Assembly: GCA_021292105.1 (NCBI GenBank)
Contig: CM037862.1
Location: 5,006,895 to 5,070,894, forward strand
Direction of reading: 5' to 3'
Length of the DNA stretch: 64,000 nt
Source: Anadara kagoshimensis
Lineage: Eukaryota > Mollusca > Bivalvia > Arcoida > Arcidae
Part shown: positions 20,728 to 32,821 of the stretch, piece after piece
How the letters are laid out: each line of letters starts with the position of its first letter
Numbering within the stretch: position 1 is the stretch's first letter
Position numbers and translations under genes: made by a program
Notes under the pieces: model-generated
The model's input: the letters and a program-made list of their open reading frames with translations, nothing else
What the model was told of the DNA's origin: nothing
Database searches by the model: none

Positions 20728-23430
20728 CCAATGACTTTTTTTTTTACATCAAAATGATCATTGTATCAATACCTACAACATTCTAATATACATGCCTATA
20801 CAAAAAGTTTATAGTTTTCAAGATAATTAACCATTTCAGTATTGTTTTGCATCTGTGACCTTGACCTTTAAACCCATGACCTTTTTCTATACATCGAAAT
20901 GATTGTTGTATCGATACCTATAACATTCTAATATACATGCTTATACAAAAAGTTAATAGCTTTCGAGATAATTAACCATTTTGGTATTGTTTTCGCATCT
21001 GTGACCTTGACCTTTGAACCCATGACCTTTTTCTATACATCAAAATGGTCGTTGTATCAATACCTACAACATTTAAATATACATGCCTATACAAAAAGTT
21101 TATAGTTTTCAAGATAATTAACCATTTCGGTATTGTTTTCACATCTGTGACCTTGACCTTTGAACCCATGACCTTTTTCTATACGACAAAATGATCGTCG
21201 TATCAATACCTTCAACATTCTAATATACATGCCTATACAAAAAGTTTATAGTTTTCGAGATAATTAACCATGTCGGTGTTGTTTCGCATCTGTGACCTTG
21301 ACCTTTTAACTAATGACCTTTTTCTATACATCAAAATGATCCTTGTATCATGACCTACAACTTTCTAATATACATGCCTTTACAAAAAGTTTATAGTTTT
21401 CGAGATAATTAACCATTTCGGTTTTGTGTCGCATCTATGACCTTGACCTTTGAACCCATGATCTTTTTCTATACATCAAAATGATTGTTGCATCAATACC
21501 TACAACATTCTAATATACATGCCTATACAAAAAGTTTATAGTTTTCGAGATAATTAACCATTTCGGTATTGTTTTGCATCTGTGACCTTGACCTTTGAAC
21601 CCATGACCTTTTTCTATACATCAAAATGATCGTTGTATCAATACCTTCAACATTCTAATATACATGCCTATACAAAAAGTTCATAGTTTTCGAGATAATT
21701 AACCATGTCGGTGTTGTTTCACATCTGTGACCTTGACCTTTTAACTAATGACCTTTTTCTATACATCAAAATGATCCTTGTATCATGACTTACAACATTC
21801 TAATATACATGCCTTTACAAAAAGTTTATAGTTTTCGAGATAATTAACCATTTCGGTTTTGTGTCGCATCTATGACCTTGACCTTTGAACCCATGATCTT
21901 TTTCTATACATCAAAATGATTGTTGCATCAATACCTACAACATTCTAATATACATGCCTATACAAAAAGTTTATAGTTTTCGAGATAATTAACCATTTCT
22001 GTATTGTTTAGCATCTGTGACCTTGACCTTTAAACCCATGACCTTTTTCTATACATCGAAATGATTGTTGTATCGATACCTACAACATTCTAATATACAT
22101 GCTTATACAAAAAGTTTATAGTTTTCGAGATAATTAACCATTTCGGTTTTGTGTCACATCTGTGACCTTGACCTTTGAACCCATGACCTTTTTCTATACA
22201 TCAAATGATCGTTGTATCATGACCTACAACATTCTAATATACATGCCTATACAAAAAGTTTATAGTTTTCGAGATAATTAACCATTTCGGTTTTGTGTCA
22301 CATCTGTGACCTTGACCTTTGAACCCATGATCTTTTTCTATACATCAAAATGATTGTTGTATCAATACCTACAACATTCTAATATACATGCCTATACAAA
22401 AAGTTTATAGTTTTCGAGATAATTAACCATTTCGGTTTTGTCACATCTGTGACCTTGACCTTTGAACCCATGATCTTTTTCTATACATCAAAATGATTGT
22501 TGTATCAATACCTACATTCTAATATACATGCCTATACAAAAAATTTATAGTTTTCGAGATAATTAACCATTTCGGTATTGTTTTGCATCTGTGACCTTGA
22601 CCTTTGAACCCATGACCTTTTTCTATACATCAAAATGATCGTTGTATCATGACCTACAACATTCTAATATAAATGCCTATACAAAAAGTTTATAGTTTTC
22701 GAGATAATTAACCATTTCGGTATTGTTTTGCATCTGTGACCTTGACCTTTGAACCCATGACCTTTTTCTATACATCAAAATGATCGTTGTATCAATACCT
22801 ACAACATTCTAATATACATGCCTATACAAAAAGTTTATGGTTTTCGAGATAATTAACCATTTCCGTATTGTTTCGCATCTGTGACCTTGACCTTTGAACC
22901 CATGACCTTTTTCTATACATCAAAATGATCGTTGTATCATGACCTACAACATTCTAATATAAATGCCTATACAAAAAGTTTATAGTTTTCGAGATAATTA
23001 ACCATTTCGGTATTGTTTTGCATCTGTGACCTTGACCTTTGAACCCATGACCTTTTTCTATACATCAAAATGATCGTTGTATCAATACCTACAACATTCT
23101 AATATACATGCCTATACAAAAAGTTTATGGTTTTCGAGATAATTAACCATTTCCGTATTGTTTCGCATCTGTGACCTTGACCTTTGAACCCATGACCTTT
23201 TTCTATACATCAAAATGATCGTTGTATCATGACCTACAACATTCTAATATAAATGCCTATACAAAAAGTTTATAGTTTTCGAGATAATTAACCATTTCGG
23301 TATTGTTCTGCATCTGTGACCTTGACCTTTGAACCCATGACCTTTTTCTATACATCAAAATGATCGTTGTATCAATACCTACAACATTCTAATATATACG
23401 ACTATACAAAAAGTTTATAGATTTCAAGAT
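20728..23430. repeat. Tandem array, about 18 copies of a unit of about 146 bp
   Basis: Each unit contains CTGTGACCTTGACCTTTGAA, CCCATGACCTTTTTCTATAC, ATCAAAATGATCGTTGTATC, ACAACATTCTAATATACATG, TATACAAAAAGTTTATAG and TTCGAGATAATTAACCATTT in order. I count 18 occurrences of the GACCTTGACCTTT phrase, with spacing of about 135-150 bp. Copies are highly similar. Pairs of adjacent units repeat as larger blocks: the stretches around 21290-21590 and 21725-22020 match each other closely, as do 22590-22880, 22880-23170 and 23170-23400. That pattern shows recent amplification by unequal exchange or replication slippage. Confidence 0.95.
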
Positions 23431-24464
23431 AATAAATATAATCAGAGGTAAAAAAAATTAGGTCACGACCTTCACAATTGACCTTGACCTCATTTTGAAG
23501 ATACTAACAAGAAGATGTCAAAACTGAAAACCCCATGTCATTATCTGGTCAAATCACAGTGTATGAACGGAACTGTACGCAAAAAGGTAGCTACTGTTCG
23601 TCGAAGCGAGAAGAAGGTGTATCGGGAGACAGGAGGTTGTTGATTATCTATCTTTCTAGCTCAATTTTAATGGATTTAGTTTATCCCTTTTATTTAATCC
23701 ATCTTCACTATATAAAGCTTTAGTGGTAGTCATATGCCCTCAGGAAAGTGTCAACTTATATAAAAAATATGATGATGAACACCATCAAACGTCGAGCCGT
23801 GGGCTTCTCACTTCTAATTAAATGATGTAAAATACGTATTATTTCACATTGTATGTTCCATTATCAGAACCTATATGTAAAAAAATATTCTTAGATTCCC
23901 CAACTCATGTACAGAATGTTACAAAACTCGTATTTACATTGAAAAAGCAAGTTTTCCTTCCGTGGTCGAAAGTTAGAACTGTACCGGTAGTTTTCAATAT
24001 CTGTATTGTTTCTGTACCGGTAGCTACATTTCTCTTCCACGCCATCATGCGAGTTGGATGGAATTTTCAGTTTGATACTAGAAATTTTTGTAATTCAATT
24101 ATAAATTATAAATCATGCTTTTCTATTGAAGCAAAATATGCTATGGACAATATTAAAGACCAATAGCCCCTTAATTATAGTACATTTTGCAATTGCATAA
24201 AATATATCGTATACTGTAGCATGTTTTTGGCAATTTATTACTTAAATTTCCATATTGCAAGAACTGAGGGGGTGATAGCTATAATACAGAAATATCATTA
24301 AACGTAAGCTACTATTCGCGACGAGAACAAGACTATTACCCTCTGAGAATTAATCTTTGTGCGTGAGATTTGCTAGTGTGTTTACTATCAGTCATTAGCA
24401 AGGAATTTAGCTGTATGGTCATTGCAAGGATTAAGACAGGAGTGGACAAGAGACTCGGGAAGGA

Positions 24465-24725
24465 CTCTTGAACATGCAGGATTTAGACCAGGGAGAGTAA
24501 CAACAGAGCATCCTGAGAAAAATACTGGAACAAGCAAATGAATTCAGAACTCCAATATACACATACTTTGTGGACTTTGAAAAGGCATTCGACTCGGTGC
24601 ACAGGAAGAGCCTTTGGATGATAACGAAGAGCTATGGGATTCCAACCAAAATCACTAATGCTATAAGAGGGGTATATGAGTGATTCGAATGTGCTGTCAT
24701 TGAAGAAAATGAAACATCAGAGTGG
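24465..24725 (+). pseudogene. LINE reverse-transcriptase fragment inside the TIR insertion
   Basis: Translation gives QAGFRPGRVTTE, then after a frame break ILRKILEQANEF, then IYTYFVDFEKAFDSVHRKSL and YGIPTKITNAIRGVYE followed by a stop. GFRPGRSTTDQIL-like and VDFEKAFDSVHR are conserved RT motifs of non-LTR retrotransposons. The element is truncated on both sides and broken. Confidence 0.8.
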
Positions 24726-24939
24726 TTAAGTTTATGGTTTTCATTGTACCGTAGCGCACACTCAGGGCGACTTTAAGGTGCGAGTAGTTTTAAACTTAAG
24801 TTCAAGCTCAATGTCGTAAAAAAATGTATGAAGACTATTTGCAGTAACAACAATGGTAAGAAACCATCTGTGTAAATAAAATCATTTTATTTTACGACAA
24901 TCTTTTTTGGCCAAAGCAATATCACAAGTTTAAGAGGAG

Positions 24940-25297
24940 TTGAGTTGAGTAAATGTGTTCTACGCCCCAGTCATGAATATTTCACTTATATCAAGAAATC
25001 GCTAGCTATAGGTGAAGGTGCATAAATTTTGTCTGTGCGTTGCACTGATGGCAATTTACTGAGCAGGGTTCTTTATCGCGCCAAGCCTACCATGACACGG
25101 GGTCTTGTTTATTTTAAGTTCCCATCCAAAAGAACCGTGACTTTCAGTTTGTAATACCTAGTGCTTGGCAAAAAAAAAACAAACAAAAAAACAGCCATTT
25201 CCCACTTCCAAGTTTTGGGTCAGACCTGGTCGGTGTTCGAAGCAACGACCTCCCACTTACGGAGCGAGCACTTTACCAACTAAGCTATCACAGGGGT
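24940..25297 (-). mobile_element. tRNA-derived SINE, family 1 (minus), inside the TIR insertion
   Basis: On the minus strand the 5' end has a tRNA-like A box (TAGCTTAGTTGGTAAAGTGC) and B box (GCTTCGAACAC), then a body shared with the copy at 45543-45888, ending in the conserved TTTCTTGATATAAGTGAAAT-type tail. An A-rich interruption at about 25169-25190 distinguishes this copy. Confidence 0.8.
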
Positions 25298-26089
25298 TAT
25301 GTTTAAAAGGAAGTGGTGGCTGTATTACCATAATACTTATACAACTAATTAGATAAAATCATTTGGTAGCATAATAAGCATAAAAGTACTAAAAATCTCT
25401 GACTGGAAAAAGAGAAATTTCCCCAGTATCCCAGAGAGACTAAAGTTAAAGTATCACAATAAAAACTACCGGTACAGTGTTTCTGTTACTAGAAACTCAC
25501 TACCGGTACAGACAAAATATAAACTACCGGTACAGTAACATCTTGTCAGTCATGTCGTTTGAATCAATATTTTGAATGTTTCTGTGCCAAAGTAGATTTT
25601 GTAACTATATAGACTGATTGAAAAAAGGTTTGTTTTCATCATGTATTTTAAAATTTTCGGATATTTTCGATTAAATGAGCATAAATCTACATTTTAGATA
25701 GGTCCAGCGTTGCTCAAATACGTGTTCATGACTGTTCTTAATGGAATATTTAATTTATTTTGAGATTCTAAAACACACAAATACGCCCAAGAAGAAGATA
25801 GAGAACAACTGCTTATTTACCGTATTCGATTTCGAGTTGCTATTTACGCAACAAGAAAATAAGAAACAATTTACTCGTTGACCTCATTTTCTCTCGCTTC
25901 GCCGAACAGTAGCTACCTTTTTGCGTACAGTTCCGTTCATACACTGTGCAAATAGTCAAGTTATTATAATTTGAAGCTATTTTACGATTTTTTCAAAATT
26001 AAACGCAAAAATGCGTAACCCATTTTTCAACCGAATTTCACGAAATGAACAAACTACAGGCTTAAGACCCTAGAGAAGCCAAATATCAC

Positions 26090-26390
26090 ATCAGATTTTT
26101 TCTCCAATCAATACTTTCGGAGAAAAAGATTTTTTAAGATTTTTGCACCCCTAGGTCACCTTGACCTAGTTATGGTAGCCACGGCAACGCCACGAACAAA
26201 TCTGAATTGCACCGACCAAGACATGCTTCTGACCAAGTCTCGTTGAAATCTGCCAAGTACTTTCAGAGGAGAAGTCGAAAATGTGTGTTAACGACGCACG
26301 CACGCACACACGCACGCACGCACACACGCACATACACACGCTGCACCATACCATAAGCTCACATGACCTTTGGTCAGGTGAGCTAAAAAT
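26090..26390. repeat. Repeat tail with (CA/CG)n tract and GGTCAGGTGAGC end
   Basis: Contains AGGTCACCTTGACCTAG, TTTCAGAGGAGAAGTCGAAA, a CACG/CACA tract at about 26297-26340, and the end TGACCTTTGGTCAGGTGAGC. This is the same family end as at 2510-2540. Confidence 0.6.
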
Positions 26391-26394
26391 CGAA

Positions 26395-27745
26395 GTAGCA
26401 TACGACAGGTGACTTTAGATCCATTAAGTATCAGAATGAACCAAAGTCTTTTAATTGTATTGCAGATTGTATAGCATGGTCGATAATATAACACTGTAAC
26501 AACTGTTCCGATACAAAATATCATGATATATCAAATTCTATTGATAAAATCTATATCTAGGAGATTGAGCCATGCAGGTTTTTGGTTTGATGGTGAATCT
26601 ATAGCATTCGTTCTAAGTGTTAGTTAAATGTCACAGCAGCAATATTAAAGCTTAACTACATGTACATACATATGCTTGGGCCCCAACTAAATTTCGCAAA
26701 GTTATAAGCTAAACTGTTAAATGGTTAAGTATCACAGCAGAGATGAAGCTTAACTATTTTGAATTAGGATGCAGCTCACTAAAAAGAGGTTTTTAGAAGA
26801 GGTAATAAATAGCTAGTGTTTAAAATTTAGGAACCAGAATGATTTTTATGAGCCATTGGCTACTGGGTTCCATATCTTTATCTCTGTACAGTAAAGAGAC
26901 ATACAGTAGTGGACCATTATATGATGTTATTACAATAGTCTATATAACACATTCTCTTGCTCTGATAAGACAAACTCGTCGCGAATTGCCCCGTCTTGAC
27001 CACCTACATATTCAAAGTAACTCTAGTAGCTAAGCTGATGTTGTCCCAATAATATTTTGTTCCTTTAGAGCATTTGAACGATAAAGTATTATATAATTAT
27101 TTCTTCTACATTGGTGGCATCCCATACGATATGACAGAGATTATCTCATTCACCTTTAGTACAATAAGATGGCGTATCGTTACTGCTTTGTTGCTATAGC
27201 AACTTGGTGTCAGCATATCTAGATCTATATATGCAATTCTGGCAAATTGCATCGGTATTTTCAATGGTCTTTGATATTCAACCAACTCCCATATTATTGG
27301 CTTGTTCTCTGTATTTATTCAAAACCATAGTGTATCTTTCAATTAAGTTGCTAAGACATTTCCTTTCATCGACAACTTTTAAATGGTAAATCTAACATAA
27401 ATATTTTTAAATTTTCAATATGCAAATACGAGTATTGATAATATTCACGGTATAAAGACCGTTTTGTAGAAAGTACAAATACGGTTTAAAACTTTTTTAT
27501 TGAGTCTAAGTATAAAATTATATGTATGTATGCGTGCAAAACATTTCATTTATGGGTATTCAAATTCAACAAATATATTTAATAGACATTTTTATAACCC
27601 AAGTTAATCAAATATACTGTGACCTTGTTTTACTCAATAACTGCTCTTGACAATCTCAACGAAGGTAATTTAGTTTTAACTCTTTTAAAACCAGTTTGCT
27701 ATCATTCGAATATTAAACGTGTCAAACTATATTATTTCCATCCCT
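26395..27745. other. Intergenic region, nothing recognised
   Basis: AT-rich sequence without credible open frames. A phrase AGCCATTGGCTACTGGG near 26850 recurs at about 54609, which suggests a low-copy repeat, but I cannot define its limits. Confidence 0.35.
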
Positions 27746-27749
27746 TTTC

Positions 27750-27965
27750 TAGAAAGATGTTCTCGCAGCACTCGGCATTTAGAACTGAATGTAACAGGGT
27801 CCTTAGGAAGAGACCTTAAATCCCGATGACCAGTATCATGGGAGACGTAGTACGTTTAAGAACCCTCTCTGCACATTGCCCTAAACGCACTGTAAAGGTA
27901 AAGAATTCTGCTACTTCACATACAGCTGGTGACATCTCGATATAAGTGAAATATTCTTGAATGGG
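27750..27965 (+). mobile_element. Partial tRNA-derived SINE, family 1
   Basis: Shares GCACTCGGCATTTAGAACTG, CTCTCTGCACATTG, CAGCTGGTGACATCTCGATA and TAAGTGAAATATTCTTGA with the family 1 SINEs. The tRNA head is missing. Confidence 0.65.
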
Positions 27966-28670
27966 ACGTAAATCTTTGTTCTCGAAAATAGGTATATTGT
28001 TGTCTGTCATGGATAACATTAATTTTTACGACCTCATAGAAAGTCGTTTTCGTGACAAAAACCGGAAGTCGGAAGTCTTGATATCGCTTTGATTTTTATT
28101 ACAGCATTAGTCACATTCTCAATTTTAAACATGTTTTGTCGCAATTTGTCTGGTGGTTTTGGACATTTTGTAAGGACCATTCAAGACAATGTTATTGTAG
28201 AGTAAATCTACCCAGCATGTAATGGAGCATGTAACAATTTAGCAGTATATGAATGAAGCCTTAAATGACAATGAGTCTACTAGTTTAATAACTAACTAGG
28301 AAAGATGAAACGAGTATATAAGACACATACTTGCCAGTTAACAAAGACACGAAACAATCAGAGTTCATGAAAAACAAGGGATAAAACAGAAGTAAAAACA
28401 CATATTTAGTCCTCGACTTTGAACAGGCAATGGATTCAAAGATAAACTGTTTTCCCGGTGATGTAACTTTTACTAGTTTTAGTAGCCAATGACATGCCAC
28501 TCAGGAGACGGAATCAGTGATGCTTTTATCTTCCTGGTGCATTCTTTGTACCTCAAAAGTAGTTTAAATCGTTTACCAATGCAATGTTAGAGAGGTACTG
28601 CGTTTATAACATACAAACTTTAATCATCTGTCTCACTTCCCAAGTGTTTTACTTGCTTAGTCAGTTTTAA
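27966..28670. other. Intergenic region, nothing recognised
   Basis: No coding sequence or repeat that I can support between the partial SINE and the 49-bp tandem array. Confidence 0.35.
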
Positions 28671-28674
28671 CGTT

Positions 28675-29735
28675 TTCCCCTTTGCTTTGGGATTGTGATT
28701 TGAACATCGATTGGTATGTTTTCATTAAATTATATCAAAGTTTTTACTTTGCTCTGGGATTGCAATTTTGATTGGACATGGATTGGTATGTTTGTTTTTA
28801 CTTTGCTTTGGGATTGTGATTTGGACATAAATTTGTATGTTTGTTTTTACTTTGCTTTGGGATTGTGATTTGGACATAAATTTGTATGTTTGTTTTTACT
28901 TTGCTTTTGGATTGTGATTTGGACATAAATTTGTATGTTTGTTTTTACTTTGCTTTGGGATTGTGATTTGGACATAAATTTGTATGTTTGTTTTTACTTT
29001 GCTTTGGGATTGTGATTTGGACATAAATTTGTATGTTTGTTTTTACTTTGCTTTGGGATTGTGATTTGGACATAAATTTGTATGTTTGATTTTACTTTGC
29101 TTTGGGGTTGTGATTTGGACATAAATTTGTATGTTTGTTTTTACTTTGCTTTGGGATTGTGATTTGGACATAAATTTGTATGTTTGTTTTTACTTTGCTT
29201 TGGGATTGTGATTTGGACATAAATTTGTATGTTTGTTTTTACTTTGCTTTGGGATTGTGATTTGGACATAAATTTGTATGTTTGTTTTTACTTTGCTTTG
29301 GGATTGTGATTTGGACATAAATTTGTATGTTTGTTTTTACTTTGCTTTGGGATTGTGATTTGGACATAAATTTGTATGTTTGTTTTACTTTGCTTTGGGA
29401 TTGTGATTTGGACATAAATTTGTATGTTTGTTTTTACTTTGCTTTTGGATTGTGATTTGGACATAAATTTGTATGTTTGTTTTTACTTTGCTTTGGGATT
29501 GTGATTTGGACATAAATTTGTATGTTTGTTTTTACTTTGCTTTGGGATTGTGATTTGGGATAAATTGTTAGTTTGTTTTCCTTTGCTTTGGGATTGTGAA
29601 TTCGACATGAATTGGTATGTTTGTTTTTTACTTTGCCTTGGGATTGTGATTTCGACATGAATTGGTATGTTTGTTTTTTACTTTGCCTTGGGATTGTGAT
29701 TTTGACATTAATTGGTTTTGTTTGTTTTTGACTAT
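28675..29735. repeat. Tandem array of a 49-bp unit, about 21 copies
   Basis: The unit contains TTTGCTTTGGGATTGTGATT, TGGACATAAATTTGTATGTT and TGTTTTTAC. Central copies (about 28800-29560) are nearly identical. Flanking copies on both sides are diverged (GACATGAATTGGTATG variants), the usual sign of homogenisation in the middle of an array. The unit length is not a multiple of three and no coding role is apparent. Confidence 0.95.
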
Positions 29736-29788
29736 ATTAATTTATTTTATTGGTGACGCCCTTGAATTGTTGTGTTAAGAACCACCGA

Positions 29789-29792
<4 letters not shown>

Positions 29793-29838
<46 letters not shown>

Positions 29839-29880
29839 TGTGTGTGTGTGTGTGTGTGGTGTGTGTGTGTGTGTGTGTGA
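29793..29880. repeat. (GA)n(GT)n compound microsatellite
   Basis: About 20 GA units run directly into GT repeats, interrupted once by GGT. Predicted open frames across it on both strands are artefacts of the dinucleotide repeat. Confidence 0.95.
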
Positions 29881-30292
29881 CATACGCTGCAACGTGCCAT
29901 AACATATGGACAGTCGAGACAACAAATACAACATACAATGATACATTTTTATTGTATACACGATATTCAAAAACATCTCCGATAATTATTGCACTGATAA
30001 TTTAAAAACAATAATAACTAGTTAGCATAAGATGATCATGGGAAATATGATTTAAAATGATACATGGTTTTGTCTGCGTAAATAACATATCAAAAGCTTT
30101 AAAATAAATGTAAAAGTATACCGGAATGTATAATACGGAATGTTGAATAAAACAATATTAATGATAGCATATTTACAACCTGTGACAAAGGTGTTTCAAT
30201 GCACTATACGAGATGACAATTTGATACAATTAATATCACATAAATCGGCATGCACTTTTGCTGCTTCTAAAGTCCCGTTCTTCGGTTCTATG

Positions 30293-30374
30293 GAATTAAA
30301 TACTTCTTCAGTTCTTACGACGAGTGTCGGAAAGAATTAAATACTTCTTCAGTTCTTACGACGAGTGTCGGAAA
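30293..30374. repeat. Exact tandem duplication of 41 bp
   Basis: The unit starts GAATTAAATACTTCTTCAGT and ends GACGAGTGTCGGAAA. It is present twice without a mismatch, followed by a further partial GAATT. Exact identity implies a very recent event or an assembly artefact. Confidence 0.9.
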
Positions 30375-30747
30375 GAATTGCATACCTAAGTACTTTTACT
30401 CGTATTTAAATTTTGCATATGGAACTTTTACTCGTGTAATAAAATTGCACATAGAAGGTTCAAAGTGCAAATCTACTACAGAATGTGACATTCTCGCGGT
30501 TTGAACGGGGCTTTATTATTATGCATGTTATAACAATATAAAAATAATTTTTCTTTAAAACAAAGCATACGACAACAAATACGTGACAAAACAAAAATCA
30601 GTTACTTAATAAAAGATAATTTTTAAAGGCTCGGGAGAACAAAAGTATCAAATGCATACTTTTTAAAAATAATTCAATAAGGCATGCGTTGGCGTTACAT
30701 GTAAAGGTAGCATATCCAAAGTAGGTATCCGTTTAGGCTGATTTAGT

Positions 30748-32509
30748 TCAGGACTCTTCATGAGCACCATCAGATAAAACCAGGTGCTTATAAATAAATA
30801 TTTTGATTTTATAAACTACAAAATAAAACAATTGCAATAAAGGTAAAACCACGATGGCCAAAATGACAACCATTAGAACGGTTGGTCCTGGCTTGTTCCA
30901 ATCTAAAACTTCGGGATATATCACATGATTATGGTCTACGGCCCAAAATATGAGACTAAATATTAGGTACATTAGTCCGTAAATCAGAGGATATATATAA
31001 TGGTAAAGTCTGATGGGAACTGCGCTTACAAAATGTTCTATAATAATGATTACGGAATTTATACCATGTAGCTGTAAGTTCATCATGTCGATACCACCAG
31101 CACTGTTCATCATTGGCCATAGAAAAATGAAAAACACAGCTGTTACCATGACAGCCGCACTAGAAGCTATACCGTAAAGAATCCACGTGATCTTGAAATA
31201 CCATGGTAACTGATGCATTCTGACGCTAACCTGATGTTCTTCATCACCGGGTACAGTTTCATAGTCATTTCCTCCCCACAGACTTGGATATGTTTGTAGT
31301 TCTATAAACATGTTTTTGTGTATTTCGTGTGGTGGACACTGCTGTATAGGTAACGGGCCTGTACAGAGAAATATTAATGTCCCTACAGCATGCCACGTTA
31401 GATACAAGGCCAACATGAAATATGTCCAGTTGGTCAGATACACTGGCCACGAATAAAAGATAAAGGTAGACGATCCAGTCCCTCCTGTGAAGTCAATCAT
31501 ATTGACTGCTGTATATATAAGCCAGAAATCCACATACACAGCCAACACTACGCGGTATATCAGATACAACCAGGGCGGTGATCGCCACTGAAATTACAAA
31601 AATATCAAATTTTAAATGGCAAGAAATTTAGTAAACGCATAGCATTGGTGCATATTTATAATTTGTTCATGTAATACTTAGATAAAAGGCCAAAAAAAAG
31701 ATAGAAATAAAATGAAAAAATTAACAAAAATACTTATAAAGAAAAAACGGAAAAGTTGTCGAGAAAATGTCGAGTAATGTGTAGGTACACATCCTTCATC
31801 GTTACCCCATTAAAGTATCGAAACAGTCAAAAAGTTTATTTTCCATAGTCAAAAAATGGAAAGATTGTATTTCATTAATTTCAATATTGGCTTTGTAAGA
31901 TTATCATCAAGTATGAACTTGACTACAGTATATGCATCCATGAACCGAAAAAAAGGCAACAAAAAGGACAAGAAACTATATTTTAGCCTCCCGACTTCCG
32001 TAGTGACAGTCACAATGATAAAATAGTGTCTAATTATGGGTGTGCCGCATTAACGTATTGAAGGGCATAAAAACTATGGTCTATCGTTTTTGCAATATGC
32101 ACTGTTGTGTTAATTTTAATCGAAAAATATAGGAAAACACGCAAAAAAAACTTTCTACTAATTTTGGAGATTATATAGCGACATTTATTATATATAATTT
32201 ACACGTACATGTTTTGTTTGGTTTTGTTATTTTTTTTATTTCATATTTTTTTTATTTATTAATTTCCTTTTTTTAATAGGAAAATCTTTTTAACAAGAAA
32301 CTCCCATCATTAACTGTTCAAATTATATATGGGATCATAAAATAGAATATGTTCGGGAACACGGGTTAAAAACTAGATCGTTTGATCAGCAGCAGGGTGT
32401 GTAGCAGACTTACTTGAAACAGTGAAAATCTACCAGGATGGACATCCCCAAATCCAAAACTCTTCGTCGTAAATTCCCGTTTAGCATGCATTAACAAAAT
32501 CGCACTCAT
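30748..32509 (-). CDS. rost: Rolling stone-like multi-pass membrane protein, 2 exons, complete CDS
   Basis: Exon 1 is 32509-32414 (MSAILLMHAKREFTTKSFGF...FQ) and exon 2 is 31587-30748 (WRSPPWLYLIYRVVLAVYVD...). Donor CAA|GTAAGT and acceptor TTTCAG|TGG join in phase 0 to give 311 aa, close to the usual family size. The family signature W-x-S/P-P-x-WLYLIYR opens exon 2. It is followed by LTNWTYFMLALYLTWHAVG and several more hydrophobic segments (six to seven in total), with HGINSVIIIIEH and a Y-P-L-I-Y segment typical of rolling stone proteins. The Drosophila member was named for a defect in myoblast fusion; the molecular function is unclear, and plasma-membrane location is inferred. The start is the first in-frame ATG. 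The family call is firm, orthology to a given paralogue is not. Confidence 0.88.
31588..32413 (-). other. Intron 1 of the rolling stone-like gene
   Basis: AT-rich intron with standard splice ends. It has no recognisable element apart from T-rich tracts near 32220-32280. Confidence 0.7.
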
Positions 32510-32821
32510 TGTTCTGTCCAGAGATCCAAACCCGTGGTCTGTGAGGCAATATACCAGTTGTTTATATAAAATGAGGCAATACACTAAATAATGAATGTAT
32601 ATATTACAGAATCAAAATTAAAATTTGACGAAACGAAAATTTCAAACACCATGTTTGCGGTATATTAACCAACTTATAATTTTTTCTAAAAAAAACAATA
32701 AAGAAAATAAACGATAATTATCATAAAATAAAAATAAACATGGTTATAATATATAAAGGTTTTTTTCTTTTAAAAGTGTGTATTTACGGACCACTGCTCG
32801 TAAATTTAAATTTATAGTTGG

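Larger units (their letters stand above)
23555..25948. mobile_element. 2.4 kb terminal-inverted-repeat insertion with 5-bp target duplication
   Basis: The left end CACAGTGTATGAACGGAACT and right end AGTTCCGTTCATACACTGTG are inverted copies. The match continues about 58 bp inward with a single mismatch (TTCGTCGAAG versus TTCGGCGAAG). Both ends are flanked by CAAAT (23550-23554 and 25949-25953), a 5-bp target-site duplication. No intact transposase is visible. The interior carries a dead LINE reverse-transcriptase fragment (about 24465-24725) and a tRNA-derived SINE (about 24940-25297). It is therefore a non-autonomous DNA element that is compound or has been a target for other insertions. The CACAGTG terminus and 5-bp duplication loosely suggest a hAT-like superfamily. 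Confidence 0.8.

Noticed and set aside
24465..24725. Active reverse transcriptase gene
   Set aside because: Only a short stretch remains, with a frame break and an in-frame stop shortly after the AFDSVHR motif.
28675..29735. Repetitive coding sequence (minus-strand open frame of Lys/Asn/Gln repeats)
   Set aside because: The unit is 49 bp, so the frame changes each repeat. The apparent frame is an accident of low stop density.
30748..32509. Alternative call as an FAR-17a/AIG1-like (androgen-induced) protein
   Set aside because: The opening WRSPPWLYLIYR motif and overall layout fit rolling stone proteins much better, although the two groups are distantly similar in topology.
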